Under the pieces are notes generated by a model, which worked only from the letters and a program-made list of their open reading frames with translations, was not told where the DNA came from and made no database searches. 64,000 nt of DNA, taken from NCBI RefSeq assembly GCF_900108555.1, contig NZ_FNWV01000006.1:1-64000 (forward strand), read 5' to 3'. The position numbers and the translations under genes are program-made. Of the stretch, positions 7,378-17,400 are shown piece after piece; position 1 is the stretch's first letter, and every line of letters begins with the position of its first letter. The DNA is from Ruminococcus flavefaciens (GTDB taxonomy: Bacteria; Bacillota; Clostridia; Oscillospirales; Ruminococcaceae).

Positions 7378-9054
7378 TTAATTAAAATCATCAAAAGTCT
7401 CTTCAAGTGCCTCCAGAGCCTTTTTCTGCGCAGACGGAGACATTGACTGAATGACGAAAAGAAATCTTTCACCGTCCTCTACAGTGGTCCTTATTATCCT
7501 TATATCTCTTATTATAAATTTGCCGTCCTGATTTTTGATGTGGAATGGCTGCTGGAGTATAGGATTTTCGGTTTTCTCGATATGCTTTTTTACGAAGCTG
7601 ATATCGGTGAACTTGATAAATCTCTCGCGTTCGCTTTCGATAACTTCATTCTGCGCAAAAAGCACTCTTGCTTTATCGAGAGGCATTGTGAGGTATTCGT
7701 TGGTGAAGCCGATCTTTGAGTAGAGTCTCGTTATGATACGGTTGTTTTCGTGGTCGATGATAGTTATATGGTCGTATGTGTCGATGAGGATACGGCTGTA
7801 TTTTTCAAACATCTGCTCACGGTTGGCAGTACGTGCGGGATCGAAGGTCTTTATGCTTGCGGCAAGCATATATTTGCTGTCTGTCTTGGCTATGCACTTT
7901 GTTGAGTAGGTAAAATACACAGCGTTGGCAAAATGGTCCTTCTTTATGAGCTTGCCTGTTTTCAGTGACATCTCTATCTGCTCGTTGATGTTCTGGAAAT
8001 AAACTACAGGCATACTTTCTATAGCTTCTTCCATTTCTCTTGTATTGTTATAACCTAATTTATTGATCTCGTCAAGGTAGGCTCTGTTTGCGTACTGAAA
8101 CTTCACCTTTTTGCCGTCTATCTCGATGAGTGCAAGCGCGGTAGGACTTTCGCGCAGTACAGATGTATCGTCGATAGGAAAGTTATCTGAGGATATCTCG
8201 TTGAACGGATCGGGACTGAGAAAATTCACCTTGCCGATAGTGTCCCAGTAATCGCTCTCACTGCGTTTTTCCACCGTTATATTTGAAGCGCTGAGGTAGT
8301 CTATGTACATCTCGCTGCTCATTGGCTTGGAATAATAGTAGCCTTGCAGCATCTCGCAGCCGATAGTGCGCAGGAAGAGTATCTGCTCCCTTGTCTCGAC
8401 ACCCTCGGCAAGAGTGTGTATGCCGATAGCTTTCGCCATATTAACTACGGACGAGAGTATCTTCTTGGAGCGCATACCGATATCGCTGAGGAAACGCATA
8501 TCTATTTTCAGAACGTCAAAGCTGTAGTCCTTTAACACATTCAGCGAAGAATAGCCGCTTCCGAAGTCGTCCATGAAGATAGCGAAGCCTGCCTCATGGA
8601 AGCTGTCGAAGATCCTGCGGAAATAAGCGGTATTGTCCAGCATTACGCTCTCGGTTATCTCGATGTGAATTGCAGTTGACGGGACGTTGTACTTCTCTAA
8701 TATATCGGAAATAGCTTTCAGCATATCCATTTCGTTGAAGTCGAGACGGGAGAGGTTTATTGAGAACGGGTGGAGCGGCAGACCTTTCTCGCGCATCTCA
8801 TTATAAGTATAGCAGATGTTTTCGAGTATCATAAGATCGAGCTTATGGATAAGACGATTTTTTTCGAGAACGGTTATAAAGAGGTAAGGCGAGAGGAGCC
8901 CCATTTCGGGATCCTGCCAGCGAGCAAGAGCCTCAACGCTGCATATCTGTTCTGTAAGAGTTCTGATAACGGGCTGATAATAGGCTTTGATATAGCCTTT
9001 TTTCAGCGCAGTATCGAAATTCCTGATAATATATTGTTCATCAATATGCTGCAT
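7378..9054 (-). CDS. EAL-domain cyclic-di-GMP phosphodiesterase with C-terminal sensory-like region
   Basis: The 558-residue cytosolic protein starts directly with an EAL domain (about 10-260). All signature residues are present: EAL at 41-43, Asn100, Glu132 in IEITES, DDFGSG at 162-167, KID at 183-185, Glu217 in AEGVE and Gln237. It should therefore hydrolyse c-di-GMP to pGpG. The C-terminal half (about 300-545) looks like one or two PAS-like sensory regions, but I cannot name the ligand. There is no transmembrane segment. The start has an AAAGGAGAG site 5 bases upstream and a TTGATT-17-TATAAT promoter. The gene is divergent from the TasA-like gene at 9523, so c-di-GMP turnover may be tied to surface-fibre expression. 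That link is inference. Confidence 0.9.
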   Translation of the reverse strand: MQHIDEQYIIRNFDTALKKGYIKAYYQPVIRTLTEQICSVEALARWQDPEMGLLSPYLFITVLEKNRLIHKLDLMILENICYTYNEMREKGLPLHPFSINLSRLDFNEMDMLKAISDILEKYNVPSTAIHIEITESVMLDNTAYFRRIFDSFHEAGFAIFMDDFGSGYSSLNVLKDYSFDVLKIDMRFLSDIGMRSKKILSSVVNMAKAIGIHTLAEGVETREQILFLRTIGCEMLQGYYYSKPMSSEMYIDYLSASNITVEKRSESDYWDTIGKVNFLSPDPFNEISSDNFPIDDTSVLRESPTALALIEIDGKKVKFQYANRAYLDEINKLGYNNTREMEEAIESMPVVYFQNINEQIEMSLKTGKLIKKDHFANAVYFTYSTKCIAKTDSKYMLAASIKTFDPARTANREQMFEKYSRILIDTYDHITIIDHENNRIITRLYSKIGFTNEYLTMPLDKARVLFAQNEVIESERERFIKFTDISFVKKHIEKTENPILQQPFHIKNQDGKFIIRDIRIIRTTVEDGERFLFVIQSMSPSAQKKALEALEETFDDFN

Positions 9055-9131
9055 AACAACTCTCCTTTACAAGATAGTATGAAAGCAATTGTCGGGTATT
9101 GCAGTGTTATATATATTCATATTCAAATCAT

Positions 9132-9160
9132 ATTATAGCACATAGTACGGGACAAATCAA
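9132..9160 (-). promoter_or_regulatory. Promoter of the EAL gene
   Basis: Minus strand TTGATT (9155-9160), 17-bp spacer, TATAAT (9132-9137). The AT-rich stretch 9161-9382 between the divergent promoters shows no gene. Confidence 0.6.
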
Positions 9161-9382
9161 TGGGAAATGCAAAATTAACGGAAATTTTAAAAATAAATGA
9201 TTTTACTGCCGAATAAAAGTCAATTTTGCAAAATATCACAAAAATGCTGTTTACAACAGTTTAACTCAAAAAAATAATATACCACGAGTATTGAAAAAGC
9301 AGCTTAAAAAGCGAGTGAAAAAACTTCTCATTGTGCAATATAACAAAAATAATCTAAGAATAATAAAAATTTAGGAAAGTTA

Positions 9383-9411
9383 TTGACAAAACAACTTGCG
9401 TGGTGTATAAT
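9383..9411 (+). promoter_or_regulatory. Consensus sigma-A promoter of the TasA-like gene
   Basis: TTGACA (9383-9388), a 17-bp spacer and TATAAT (9406-9411) match the consensus fully. A leader of roughly 100 bases follows (about 9418-9522). It contains short pairing options such as CACA/TGTG near 9438-9456 and GCCG/CGG near 9480-9500. Strong expression is expected. Confidence 0.85.
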
Positions 9412-9522
9412 ATGATTGTAAACAAAAAGTATAAACCACACAACACAAAATGTGTGACCTTAAGGGGTATGAGGCAGCCGAGCCGTTAATTCGGTAAATA
9501 TATTATGAAAGGAAAATGACCT

Positions 9523-10644
9523 ATGATGAAAAAGAATATGAAAAAGAAAAGCACAGCGAGAAAGCTTTTACCGGCTGCCGGAATGTTAGCTGTATCAGCT
9601 TCAATGCTTGCAACATCAACCTACGCTTGGTTCACAATGAACAAGACCGTTACAGTTACTGGTATGGCACTCAAGACTAAGGTTGGTTCTAACCTTTTGA
9701 TTTGTGATAACAACGTTGAAGCAGATTATAGTACTGTTAATCTTGTTCAGGGAAGAAAAGCCCTTCTCGAACCAGTTTCTTCGGCTACTGGTTTAACTGG
9801 CTCATTCTGGTATACAACAGATGCAAAGGCTGACGGTGATGCTGCATCAGAGGTTTATACAGCTTATGCAGAGTCAACTGATCTTACAAATGATAATGCC
9901 GGCAAAACAAGTGCAGATCATACTTTTAATGTTAAATATGCTATTGCCGGAACAGGAACAACAGAAACTGGAGAAACAGATGCTGCTAAGTGGGCTTCTA
10001 AGGTTCAGGCGACTGATATGACAGGTCTTGTAGCTCCTGCTTATGGATATGTAGATTATATTTTCTACATTAAGGCAACTTCTGATGAAGCTAATCAAGA
10101 AATTGCAATGACAGAATGTAATCTTCTCAGAAATAACGCTGCAATAGCTAATGACACTTATGATGTTAATGATGATCTTGCATGGAGAGTTGCTGTATTT
10201 GCTGATGATATTACTGCTAACGGTGGTAAGGGAAATACAGGTGAATATGCAACTACTGTAGGTGCGCTTGATCCTGCAGGTTCAGGAAAAACAGCAAAGG
10301 CTATCCTCACTCTCGAAAATTCAAGAAATCAGTCTAATAAATTAGGCTTAGATAATGCTCAGGCTATAACAGCAAATAATGGCGGATTGACAACTGTTTC
10401 TTATAATACTTGGAATGATACAAACTTGATTTCCATGGGTAGTACAGCTGGTAGCACTAAGTATATTAAGGTTACTGTTCGTGTATGGCTCGAAGGCGAA
10501 GATACAACTTGTAAGTCATCTACATACGCTCTCTTAACAAGCGAGTACGAACTTGCTGCTAAGTTTGAGTTAGTAGCTTCAGACGGAAGTGGTGTTGCAA
10601 ATATTCAGTCTGATACAAGCAAAGTAAAAGCCCCAACTGATTAA
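9523..10644 (+). CDS. SipW-dependent TasA-like surface/fibre protein
   Basis: The 373-residue protein has a Lys-rich N-terminus and a hydrophobic segment ending in ATSTYAWFTMN (about residues 30-40). This is the signature of signal peptides processed by SipW-type peptidases. The mature region is acidic, rich in Thr, Ala and Asn, and lacks further membrane segments, as in TasA/camelysin-type fibre subunits. Near the C-terminus, VRVWLEGED (about 327-335) recurs in the cargo-like protein at 32483. The gene has the strongest promoter in the region, a good ribosome binding site (AAAGGAA) and its own terminator. It is therefore probably the abundant major subunit, with the following operon supplying minor components. 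No sortase motif is present. Confidence 0.75.
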   Translation: MMKKNMKKKSTARKLLPAAGMLAVSASMLATSTYAWFTMNKTVTVTGMALKTKVGSNLLICDNNVEADYSTVNLVQGRKALLEPVSSATGLTGSFWYTTDAKADGDAASEVYTAYAESTDLTNDNAGKTSADHTFNVKYAIAGTGTTETGETDAAKWASKVQATDMTGLVAPAYGYVDYIFYIKATSDEANQEIAMTECNLLRNNAAIANDTYDVNDDLAWRVAVFADDITANGGKGNTGEYATTVGALDPAGSGKTAKAILTLENSRNQSNKLGLDNAQAITANNGGLTTVSYNTWNDTNLISMGSTAGSTKYIKVTVRVWLEGEDTTCKSSTYALLTSEYELAAKFELVASDGSGVANIQSDTSKVKAPTD

Positions 10645-10851
10645 TGCTAAGCACTAATCACTAAAAACTAACCCCTAACAACTAATTGAATAGAGCTCCT
10701 CCCTAAGCTCGACATAAAAAAGCTTTCATGATCATTCCTCCATATAAAAGGTTTTTACAGCCTACTTGAATACTTCTCCCCGACAGGCAACAGTCTGGTG
10801 GGCGATAATTAAGAAAACTTCATCATAGGCTCATAAATACCTCTATAACGT

Positions 10852-10884
10852 AACGAACCCCTCTGAGCACGGAGGGGTTCGTTA
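10852..10884 (+). terminator. Terminator after the TasA-like gene
   Basis: Perfect 12-bp stem AACGAACCCCTC/GAGGGGTTCGTT (10852-10863, 10872-10883). The T-run is weak. Between the stop codon at 10644 and this hairpin lies about 200 bp with no gene that I can support. Confidence 0.7.
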
Positions 10885-10986
10885 TTGGTTAGCAGATATA
10901 CAAATAGTAATTATTTGCCCTCGTTATACATTTTTATATGCACATTTATTACAAAGAGTAAACACTATTATTAGCCATTATGCACA

Positions 10987-11016
10987 TTGAAATATGATAT
11001 ATAAAAATGATATAAT
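10987..11016 (+). promoter_or_regulatory. Promoter of the operon 11090-25127
   Basis: TTGAAA (10987-10992), 18-bp spacer, TATAAT (11011-11016). Confidence 0.65.
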
Positions 11017-11089
11017 AAAGTAGGGTAGTAATGCCTTTATGCCATAGCTATGCCCTTTTGACTATATAATGCGTTCGGAGGTGCGGCGT

Positions 11090-11242
11090 ATGAAATTGAA
11101 AAATAAGAATGTGGATACTGCTGCCCTTAAGGAAGAAGAGCGCAGGAAAATGAAAAGGGCTGCCTTGATAAAAATGCTTATTATCGGCATATTCCTTGGA
11201 GTCGTTATCATCTGGGGCTCGATGCATATGATAACAAAATAG
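11090..11242 (+). CDS. Small single-span membrane protein, 50 residues
   Basis: A short gene encodes a charged cytoplasmic N-terminus (about 1-27, Lys/Glu-rich) followed by one hydrophobic helix (LIIGIFLGVVIIWG, about 30-43) and a short tail. A GGAGGTG site lies 6 bases before the ATG and a promoter lies upstream, so it is probably the first gene of the surface-protein operon. The next gene starts 57 bases later. I do not recognise a family. A small membrane helper or regulator of the cargo genes is possible, but nothing in the sequence proves it. Confidence 0.6.
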   Translation: MKLKNKNVDTAALKEEERRKMKRAALIKMLIIGIFLGVVIIWGSMHMITK

Positions 11243-11299
11243 ATGACCGCTGAAATAGCGTAAATACGTCATTTTATAAGGAAAAGTGAGGTGAAGCAG

Positions 11300-12385
11300 A
11301 TGAATGATATAAAGAAGAAATTTCCTATCGGCGAACTGCCGCAGTCTGCTTCATCGAGCAGTCCGAAAGTTGATGAACTTGCCGAGAAGAAGAAAAATCA
11401 GAAGAAGTCGCTTATCAAGATGGGGGCTATGGGAATTTTAACATTAATTTTGTTAATTTTTTCCTCGCTTTCATGGTTTACGATGAACAAAGAGGTTTCT
11501 ACGAGCAATATGGCGGTCAGCACCGCTGCCCTGCCTTTTGAGTTATCAGCAATAAATAATGAAACAGACTTCGACCATTATCTTGAAGCAGAATCAGCAC
11601 ATACCGATGTTGACCAAACTTCTGCCGAGGTTGATACCATCAAGTGGTTTATGAATGATTTAACAGCTACTGATGAGAATAAGGGACTTCACCCTGGCTC
11701 ACACGGTACATTTTCATTTAATCTTTACCCAAAACAAAGTGAAAATATGACAGTTAAGTTCAGCATAGAAACCTCAGCTTATCAATACGATACAGATGAG
11801 TATGGTGAAAGAATTAAAGATGCTGATAATTACGATACAATAGTTCAAATAGCTGCTAATCAGCCTGCTGCAAAATACGTTTCGGGACATATAATATTTT
11901 TTGAAAGCTACGATTCGACAACAGGCTACTATTCAAAACGAATAGGCAACTATTTCTTATACGATACTTCTGCACATTCCGCAGATGCACAGACCGATGA
12001 AAGTGGAAAGACCTATTATCCGATAACAATACATTGGATATGGGCAAATACGTTTGGTCAGTATGTGCTTGATAAAGGCGATGTAGACCTTCGTGATGCT
12101 GCTTTATTCAGTACATCACAGGCAACATATACACCTGTTGGATCAAATACGGCAATAACGCCAAGAAATGAAATGATACAATATATCAAGACCGACAGCG
12201 GATCGTATTTTTTTGACAGTCTAAATACAAGTTCAGCTTCATTAGACACGATGCTGTCATCTCCGGCGAACATCAAAAGCTATATTATTCCGCTGAGTAA
12301 CGGCTATAATAATGCTGATCAGGTAATCGGAGAAAATGTTGATCTTATCATGTGTGAGCTTTTAGCCACTACAAACCTTGAATAA
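11300..12385 (+). CDS. SipW-cargo-like surface protein (paralogue of 30124)
   Basis: The 361-residue protein has a charged cytoplasmic leader, one hydrophobic segment (about 39-57) and then SLSWFTMNKEV, a variant of the SipW-type AWFT motif. The exported part shares several short blocks with the truncated protein at 30124: AALPFEL versus ATLPFDI, GHIIFF versus GHILFF, and IHWIWANTFGQ versus IYWMWTNIFGQ. A GTG three codons upstream (11291) is possible, but it forms part of the GTGAGGTG ribosome binding site, so the ATG at 11300 is preferred. It precedes 12404 by 18 bases in an apparent operon. I infer a minor fibre subunit or assembly protein. Confidence 0.7.
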   Translation: MNDIKKKFPIGELPQSASSSSPKVDELAEKKKNQKKSLIKMGAMGILTLILLIFSSLSWFTMNKEVSTSNMAVSTAALPFELSAINNETDFDHYLEAESAHTDVDQTSAEVDTIKWFMNDLTATDENKGLHPGSHGTFSFNLYPKQSENMTVKFSIETSAYQYDTDEYGERIKDADNYDTIVQIAANQPAAKYVSGHIIFFESYDSTTGYYSKRIGNYFLYDTSAHSADAQTDESGKTYYPITIHWIWANTFGQYVLDKGDVDLRDAALFSTSQATYTPVGSNTAITPRNEMIQYIKTDSGSYFFDSLNTSSASLDTMLSSPANIKSYIIPLSNGYNNADQVIGENVDLIMCELLATTNLE

Positions 12386-12403
12386 CAGCGAAAGGAGGAA
12401 AGC

Positions 12404-13306
12404 ATGATGGAAGATAAGAAAGCTAACAAAATAAGCAGTTACTATGCTTATTTCAAAGGACTTCCTCGATATATGAAGATTGAGATATTGGTTGCTTCGT
12501 TTCTCACTTTGACTATCCTTGCTGCCCTCCCCGTTTACGCTTGGTTTACTGACAGACGGCAGTTAAAAGACATGAAAGAGGTCAATGCACCTACAGGATT
12601 ATTTATCTCTGCTGCTCAAAAAGAGGATATAAAGTATCTTAACTTGTCAGGTATCGACCTTAAACAAGAAGATACTTCCGGACACAGAATCACAAGCAGC
12701 TATTATGTATTCTGTGTCTATGGAGCTTCAGCTCGTGCTTATAATCTTCAGCTTGCATATACTACAAACAATCCGTTTGAATATAAGATTTATCCTGCTA
12801 TTGCGTGTAATGATAACGATGCAGATAAAAAAGTAGATTATCGTGCGCACGATTCAAACGGCAACCTGACCGATACCGTCTATCATTATAAGATCGACGG
12901 TAATCAGATTTCTGATGGAAACAGCATAACGAGGAGAGTTCGTGAATCCATGAACTCTGATACAACAACTGTATACAACCAAACTATTTCAACAGCTTTC
13001 TTAAATAAGAATAGCGCATCTGATAGAACGGCTAATAGTTCAAAGCACTCACTCGCTTACGGTTCTTATTCAGATGTTCAACAATATGCCGAGCCTGTTT
13101 ATTGGCAGGCGTATGGTATACGTTCATCTTTGCCTGCCACGGCAGGAGCTGATGACGAGTTTGTTGACTACTATATTCTTGAAGTGAATTGGAACACTGC
13201 ATATCAGAATGCCGTTGCTGCCGGTACTGATTTGACCAATGACAGAGAAACGGATATTATCTATATCATAGCCGAGTCAACATCTTGGACTGATCCAAAT
13301 TCATAA
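12404..13306 (+). CDS. SipW-cargo-like surface protein
   Basis: The 300-residue protein has a basic/aromatic leader, a hydrophobic segment (about 27-46) ending in LPVYAWFTDRR, and a soluble exported region rich in Asn, Tyr and Ser. The YAWFT motif again marks SipW-type processing. AGGAGG lies 5 bases before the first of two consecutive ATG codons; either may start translation. It sits between 11300 and 13331 with short gaps, in line with one transcript. There is no sortase motif and no recognised enzymatic domain. Confidence 0.7.
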   Translation: MMEDKKANKISSYYAYFKGLPRYMKIEILVASFLTLTILAALPVYAWFTDRRQLKDMKEVNAPTGLFISAAQKEDIKYLNLSGIDLKQEDTSGHRITSSYYVFCVYGASARAYNLQLAYTTNNPFEYKIYPAIACNDNDADKKVDYRAHDSNGNLTDTVYHYKIDGNQISDGNSITRRVRESMNSDTTTVYNQTISTAFLNKNSASDRTANSSKHSLAYGSYSDVQQYAEPVYWQAYGIRSSLPATAGADDEFVDYYILEVNWNTAYQNAVAAGTDLTNDRETDIIYIIAESTSWTDPNS

Positions 13307-13330
13307 TTTTATTAATGAGGAGGGCAAACC

Positions 13331-14389
13331 ATGAAACGAAAGATAATACGCTTTTTTACAAAGCAATGGGCGTTAATATGGCTTCTCGTGGCTTTAGCCG
13401 TTCTCGGCAGTGTTATTTCTTATGCTGCATATACAAAAGCTAATAAAGGGAAAAGCGTGGTAGCAACCTATGAAGAATCAGGTGACAGGTTTTCATCAAA
13501 TTATATGAATATCGGTTCACCGAGCGAGAATCCGCAGTATTCGTATGCGATAGACAATCAGACTGCACCTACAGCGAGTGTAACGATATGTAACTATGCT
13601 CAGGGAAATTCCGGTTTCTTCTATGATCGGGATATTGATTATTTACTGAATATTCAGCTTGTAAAAAGTGACGGAACAGCGGTATCGGCTGCTGAAATAG
13701 GTGACAAACAAATCACGGTTTCATTTGGAGAACATAGCCACATCTTTACAAGTTCCAGTCTTACTATTGGCAGCGATTGGAGTGGAAAACTGCTTCGAGG
13801 TCAAGCATCAACAGATATTTGTAATATTACTTTTGATGTCAAGCAAATTGCCGAGCTTGATGATGATTCCAAAACAAAGCTCTTTATACAAATGACAGCT
13901 ACTCCTAATCCAACAACAAATTATCGTGACCTGCATTCCATAAGCATGAGAATGGGAGTTAGCAAGAGACACGATCAGGCAGAAGCTGATTGGGAAGGCT
14001 ATTTCAATGATGATGCAAGTGCCAAAACAGCAACTGCCGAATCACCGATTGCTCTCGGCTCAAAAGACCTTGATGGATTTAATTATGCTATTGAGGGCAT
14101 AGGCAAAGGTCAGATCGAATTAAAGTATGATTCAACAAAAATTGAAATCAATCAACAATTCGTGTCAGAAGTAAGCGGAACGCTTTCTCCTGCTGATGCA
14201 AACGGTATTAGAACACTTACTTTTAATGTCAATTCTAACGATACCCTAACAGGTGATGTTATTGCATATGGTATCAGCCGTTATGATACTCAGTTTTATA
14301 AGACAAGCAAAACTGCCAGTGACTACGAAACGTGGTATAAGATAAACGGATATATTACTTCCTTCGCATTTACAGAAGATGCTTCATAA
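13331..14389 (+). CDS. Surface protein with variant SipW-type signal (YAAYT)
   Basis: This 352-residue protein begins with a basic stretch and a hydrophobic helix (about 12-31) that ends in ISYAAYTKANK, a relaxed version of the AWFT motif. The exported portion has many beta-prone stretches and no transmembrane segment. It has an AGGAGGG site and follows 12404 by 24 bases; the giant gene starts 13 bases after its stop. It is probably a fourth cargo or adaptor of the same fibre system. The family is not recognised beyond this pattern. Confidence 0.6.
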   Translation: MKRKIIRFFTKQWALIWLLVALAVLGSVISYAAYTKANKGKSVVATYEESGDRFSSNYMNIGSPSENPQYSYAIDNQTAPTASVTICNYAQGNSGFFYDRDIDYLLNIQLVKSDGTAVSAAEIGDKQITVSFGEHSHIFTSSSLTIGSDWSGKLLRGQASTDICNITFDVKQIAELDDDSKTKLFIQMTATPNPTTNYRDLHSISMRMGVSKRHDQAEADWEGYFNDDASAKTATAESPIALGSKDLDGFNYAIEGIGKGQIELKYDSTKIEINQQFVSEVSGTLSPADANGIRTLTFNVNSNDTLTGDVIAYGISRYDTQFYKTSKTASDYETWYKINGYITSFAFTEDAS

Positions 14390-14402
14390 GGTGGGTGAAA
14401 CT

Positions 14403-17400
14403 ATGAAAAAGAACAAGACTAATATTCAGCCTGCAAAGCGAAGCCGTAAGGCAAGAGTGACAAGTGCAATTGTAGCGGCTGTTCTTGTCATGAATAATCT
14501 GCCGTTAAATGAAATGAACGGTGATTTATCACCTATCGGCAAAATGTTTAGCTGGTTGAGAGCGAATACCTCTTTTTCTGCTTCGGCACAAGATGTTCCA
14601 ACTGCCGATGAAGATACTGATGTAAAAGATGATATTAAGAATGATACTGTTGAAAAAGACACAGCCGAAAAAGAAGATGTTGAAATAGAGACAGTTGATG
14701 ATGATACTGCTGAAAAGGAAGACATTGAAAAGGAGACCGTTGAAGATAATCCCAATGAAGGAAATAGTGGCTTTAGAGCGTTTACAAGACTGCTTAATGC
14801 CTCTGGTGATACTTCGATTGAGGATTACACTCCTGAGCAGTTCAACATAAATGTTACAGGTATCACGGAGGGAGCATCTACAACCGAATATACTATCAAT
14901 TCCTATACACAGTTGGTCTATTATTCAAAAATGTACAATGAATATGCAGATACTTCTTCATTAGATCACTCGACTGATATTTTAAATATTGGTTTTACAT
15001 CAGCTACAAATGTTGAATATAGCGGATATGAAAGCATCGGAACTTTATCAAAGCCATTTAAGGGTACTATAAAAATTTCTTCAACCGCTTCATCAAACAT
15101 GAACTTAGCTGTACCAATGTTCAATTATTTAGATGTTGCAGCACAAATAACGGACGGTACAACGGGAGCAAATAATATTCGTTCACTAACAATTACTAAA
15201 ACAGATTATGTTATAGCTCCTCTTTTTGCAAATCATGTTGTAAACAGCGATAGTGTTTCAACTGAAGCAAAATGGGAAATTATTTCAAGTTATATAGAGG
15301 ACAATTCTCATAATAAAACATCTTATGCTTATGCCGGACTGGTAGGAGATATTGCTGCAAATTGCAAAGTGAATCTTAAGTACACAAATAACGCTACCGA
15401 TGATGAAGGAAACGTTAATGTATCCGGTTCTTCTGATTTAGGTTTGTTCTGCGGCTCACTTGGAGCTAATTCGGTATTAACTGCAAATCTTGATTCATCC
15501 GGGACGAATACTAACTATTCTATCACTACAACAAGTGGTTCGGCAGGCGGTATTGTTGGCAAGATGGCTTCCGGTTCAAAACTGACCCTTACAGGTTCGG
15601 GCTTTGGCAGTGTAACACAGTCTATAAACGGTGCAAACTATGCTGGCGGTATCGTGGGCGAGGCTCAAGATGCATTCATTGGAACAGACACAACAACAGA
15701 GCCTACTGCTGATATGAGCATCACAAGTGGATTTAAGGCTTCAGGCACAACGCTCAACGGCGGAACTGCATCGGGTTATCTGTTTGGATACTATGAGAAT
15801 ACTGCTTCCGATACTGCTTCGGGCAATGTTGTCACACCTGCAAAGAAGTTTACAATAGATAGTTCTTTCAGAAATGTTCCTCTCACGTTTGCATCAAATA
15901 ATGCAGGCGGTTATTTCGGTGTTCTTGAAAATATTACAGCAAGTGCAGGAACGATCGTTTTTGATGGTAATGTAAGTGATGTTTCAAGTGTTAATGATCA
16001 AGATGCAAATAAACTGTTAAAAATAAATTTCGGAAGCGGCAAGTCCGATCAAGGCGGTGTGATTTATAAATATAAGACAAATAATTTACAGAACACACTG
16101 AATGTCAAAAATACATATGTTTACAATAATACCTCTAACGTAAAAAAATACGGCGGTGTTGTTTCTACAATAGACGATTCGGTTGCTGCGGCTTATGTCA
16201 AGATTGAGAATTTTTATACTTGGCAGCCACAAGGTGTAACCGATAAATTATCAGGTGGCCTTGTATACTACAGTGGAAATGATAAGAGCAGCTTTATAGA
16301 TGTATCAGGTACTATCCGTATTAGAGGAAAACTTTATGGCGGATTGGTATACAATATGCCAAAAGGCGTTCTGAAAATATCTGGAACGACCAATCTATCT
16401 GAACTGAATACAGGCGATGCAGATATGTCTCCAATAGTCCATAGTAGAGGAAGTTCACTGATATATTCAAAGGGTTCAGGAACTGATAGTTCATGGAGTT
16501 TTATCAGACCATCAGCATCTCAGTATATTGATGATGTTTATGATTGGGGACAGGTATTAAGATTAACGGCAAGTGATATTAATGGTAATCAGGTTGTTGA
16601 TGAATCAAATCTGGTTTCGGGACATTATGTGACGATTCCAACATTCACTGCCACAGCAATAGCAAACAGAGCCGATTTTATTCGCCTTGCTCTTCATATT
16701 CAACTAAAATCCGCTTCAAGCGGTGCGACTGGTGACGCACTGGTTATGGCTGGTTCGGATTCTGCAACACTCCTGAGCAATCCGATCACTATAACCTCTT
16801 CCAATGATATTGATCTATCTGGAACAGGCGTAACAGGACTAACAAGAGATAATGGGGACACAGCGGTTGAGTTTACAAGTACATTCAACGGTGGAAGTAA
16901 AACAATTACACTCGCTGTTGGTGAAGCATACGGATTTAAATCGGATGGAGATACTCCTGCTTCAAATGTTAATGACGGAACTGTATATAATACCGGAAGA
17001 ATTTATCGTCATCAATACACTGGATTATTCGCAAAATTAAGCGGTGCGAGCAGCACAAATAAAGTTAAGCTAAAGAATTTAACAATAGATGGCGATTTTT
17101 GGCTTGGCGGCATATCAACTGTTTTGTACTCAGGTGGAATTGCTTCTCTCGAAAAAGGGTATGCAGAAATAGAAAATGTCGTTTCTTCTATCAGTATGAA
17201 TTTCTACAGAAATAATGCAAATGGTTTTGTTGCAGGATTCTTTTCAAATGTTGGCTATAGATATAATAACAATAATAGTGCATATTCCGCTGATATTGAT
17301 TTTAAGGATTGTACAACCAGAGCATCCATAGATGCAAATACCAACAACAAAGATTATGAGACTTTCTTTGGCGGCTTTGTTTCGACGGTAAATAATGGTA

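Noticed and set aside
9420..9522. Possible GEMM-type c-di-GMP riboswitch before the TasA-like gene
   Set aside because: The leader has GAGGCAGCCGAG-like sequence and c-di-GMP genes lie nearby, but the conserved GEMM-I core (tetraloop, receptor and paired joining regions) is absent.
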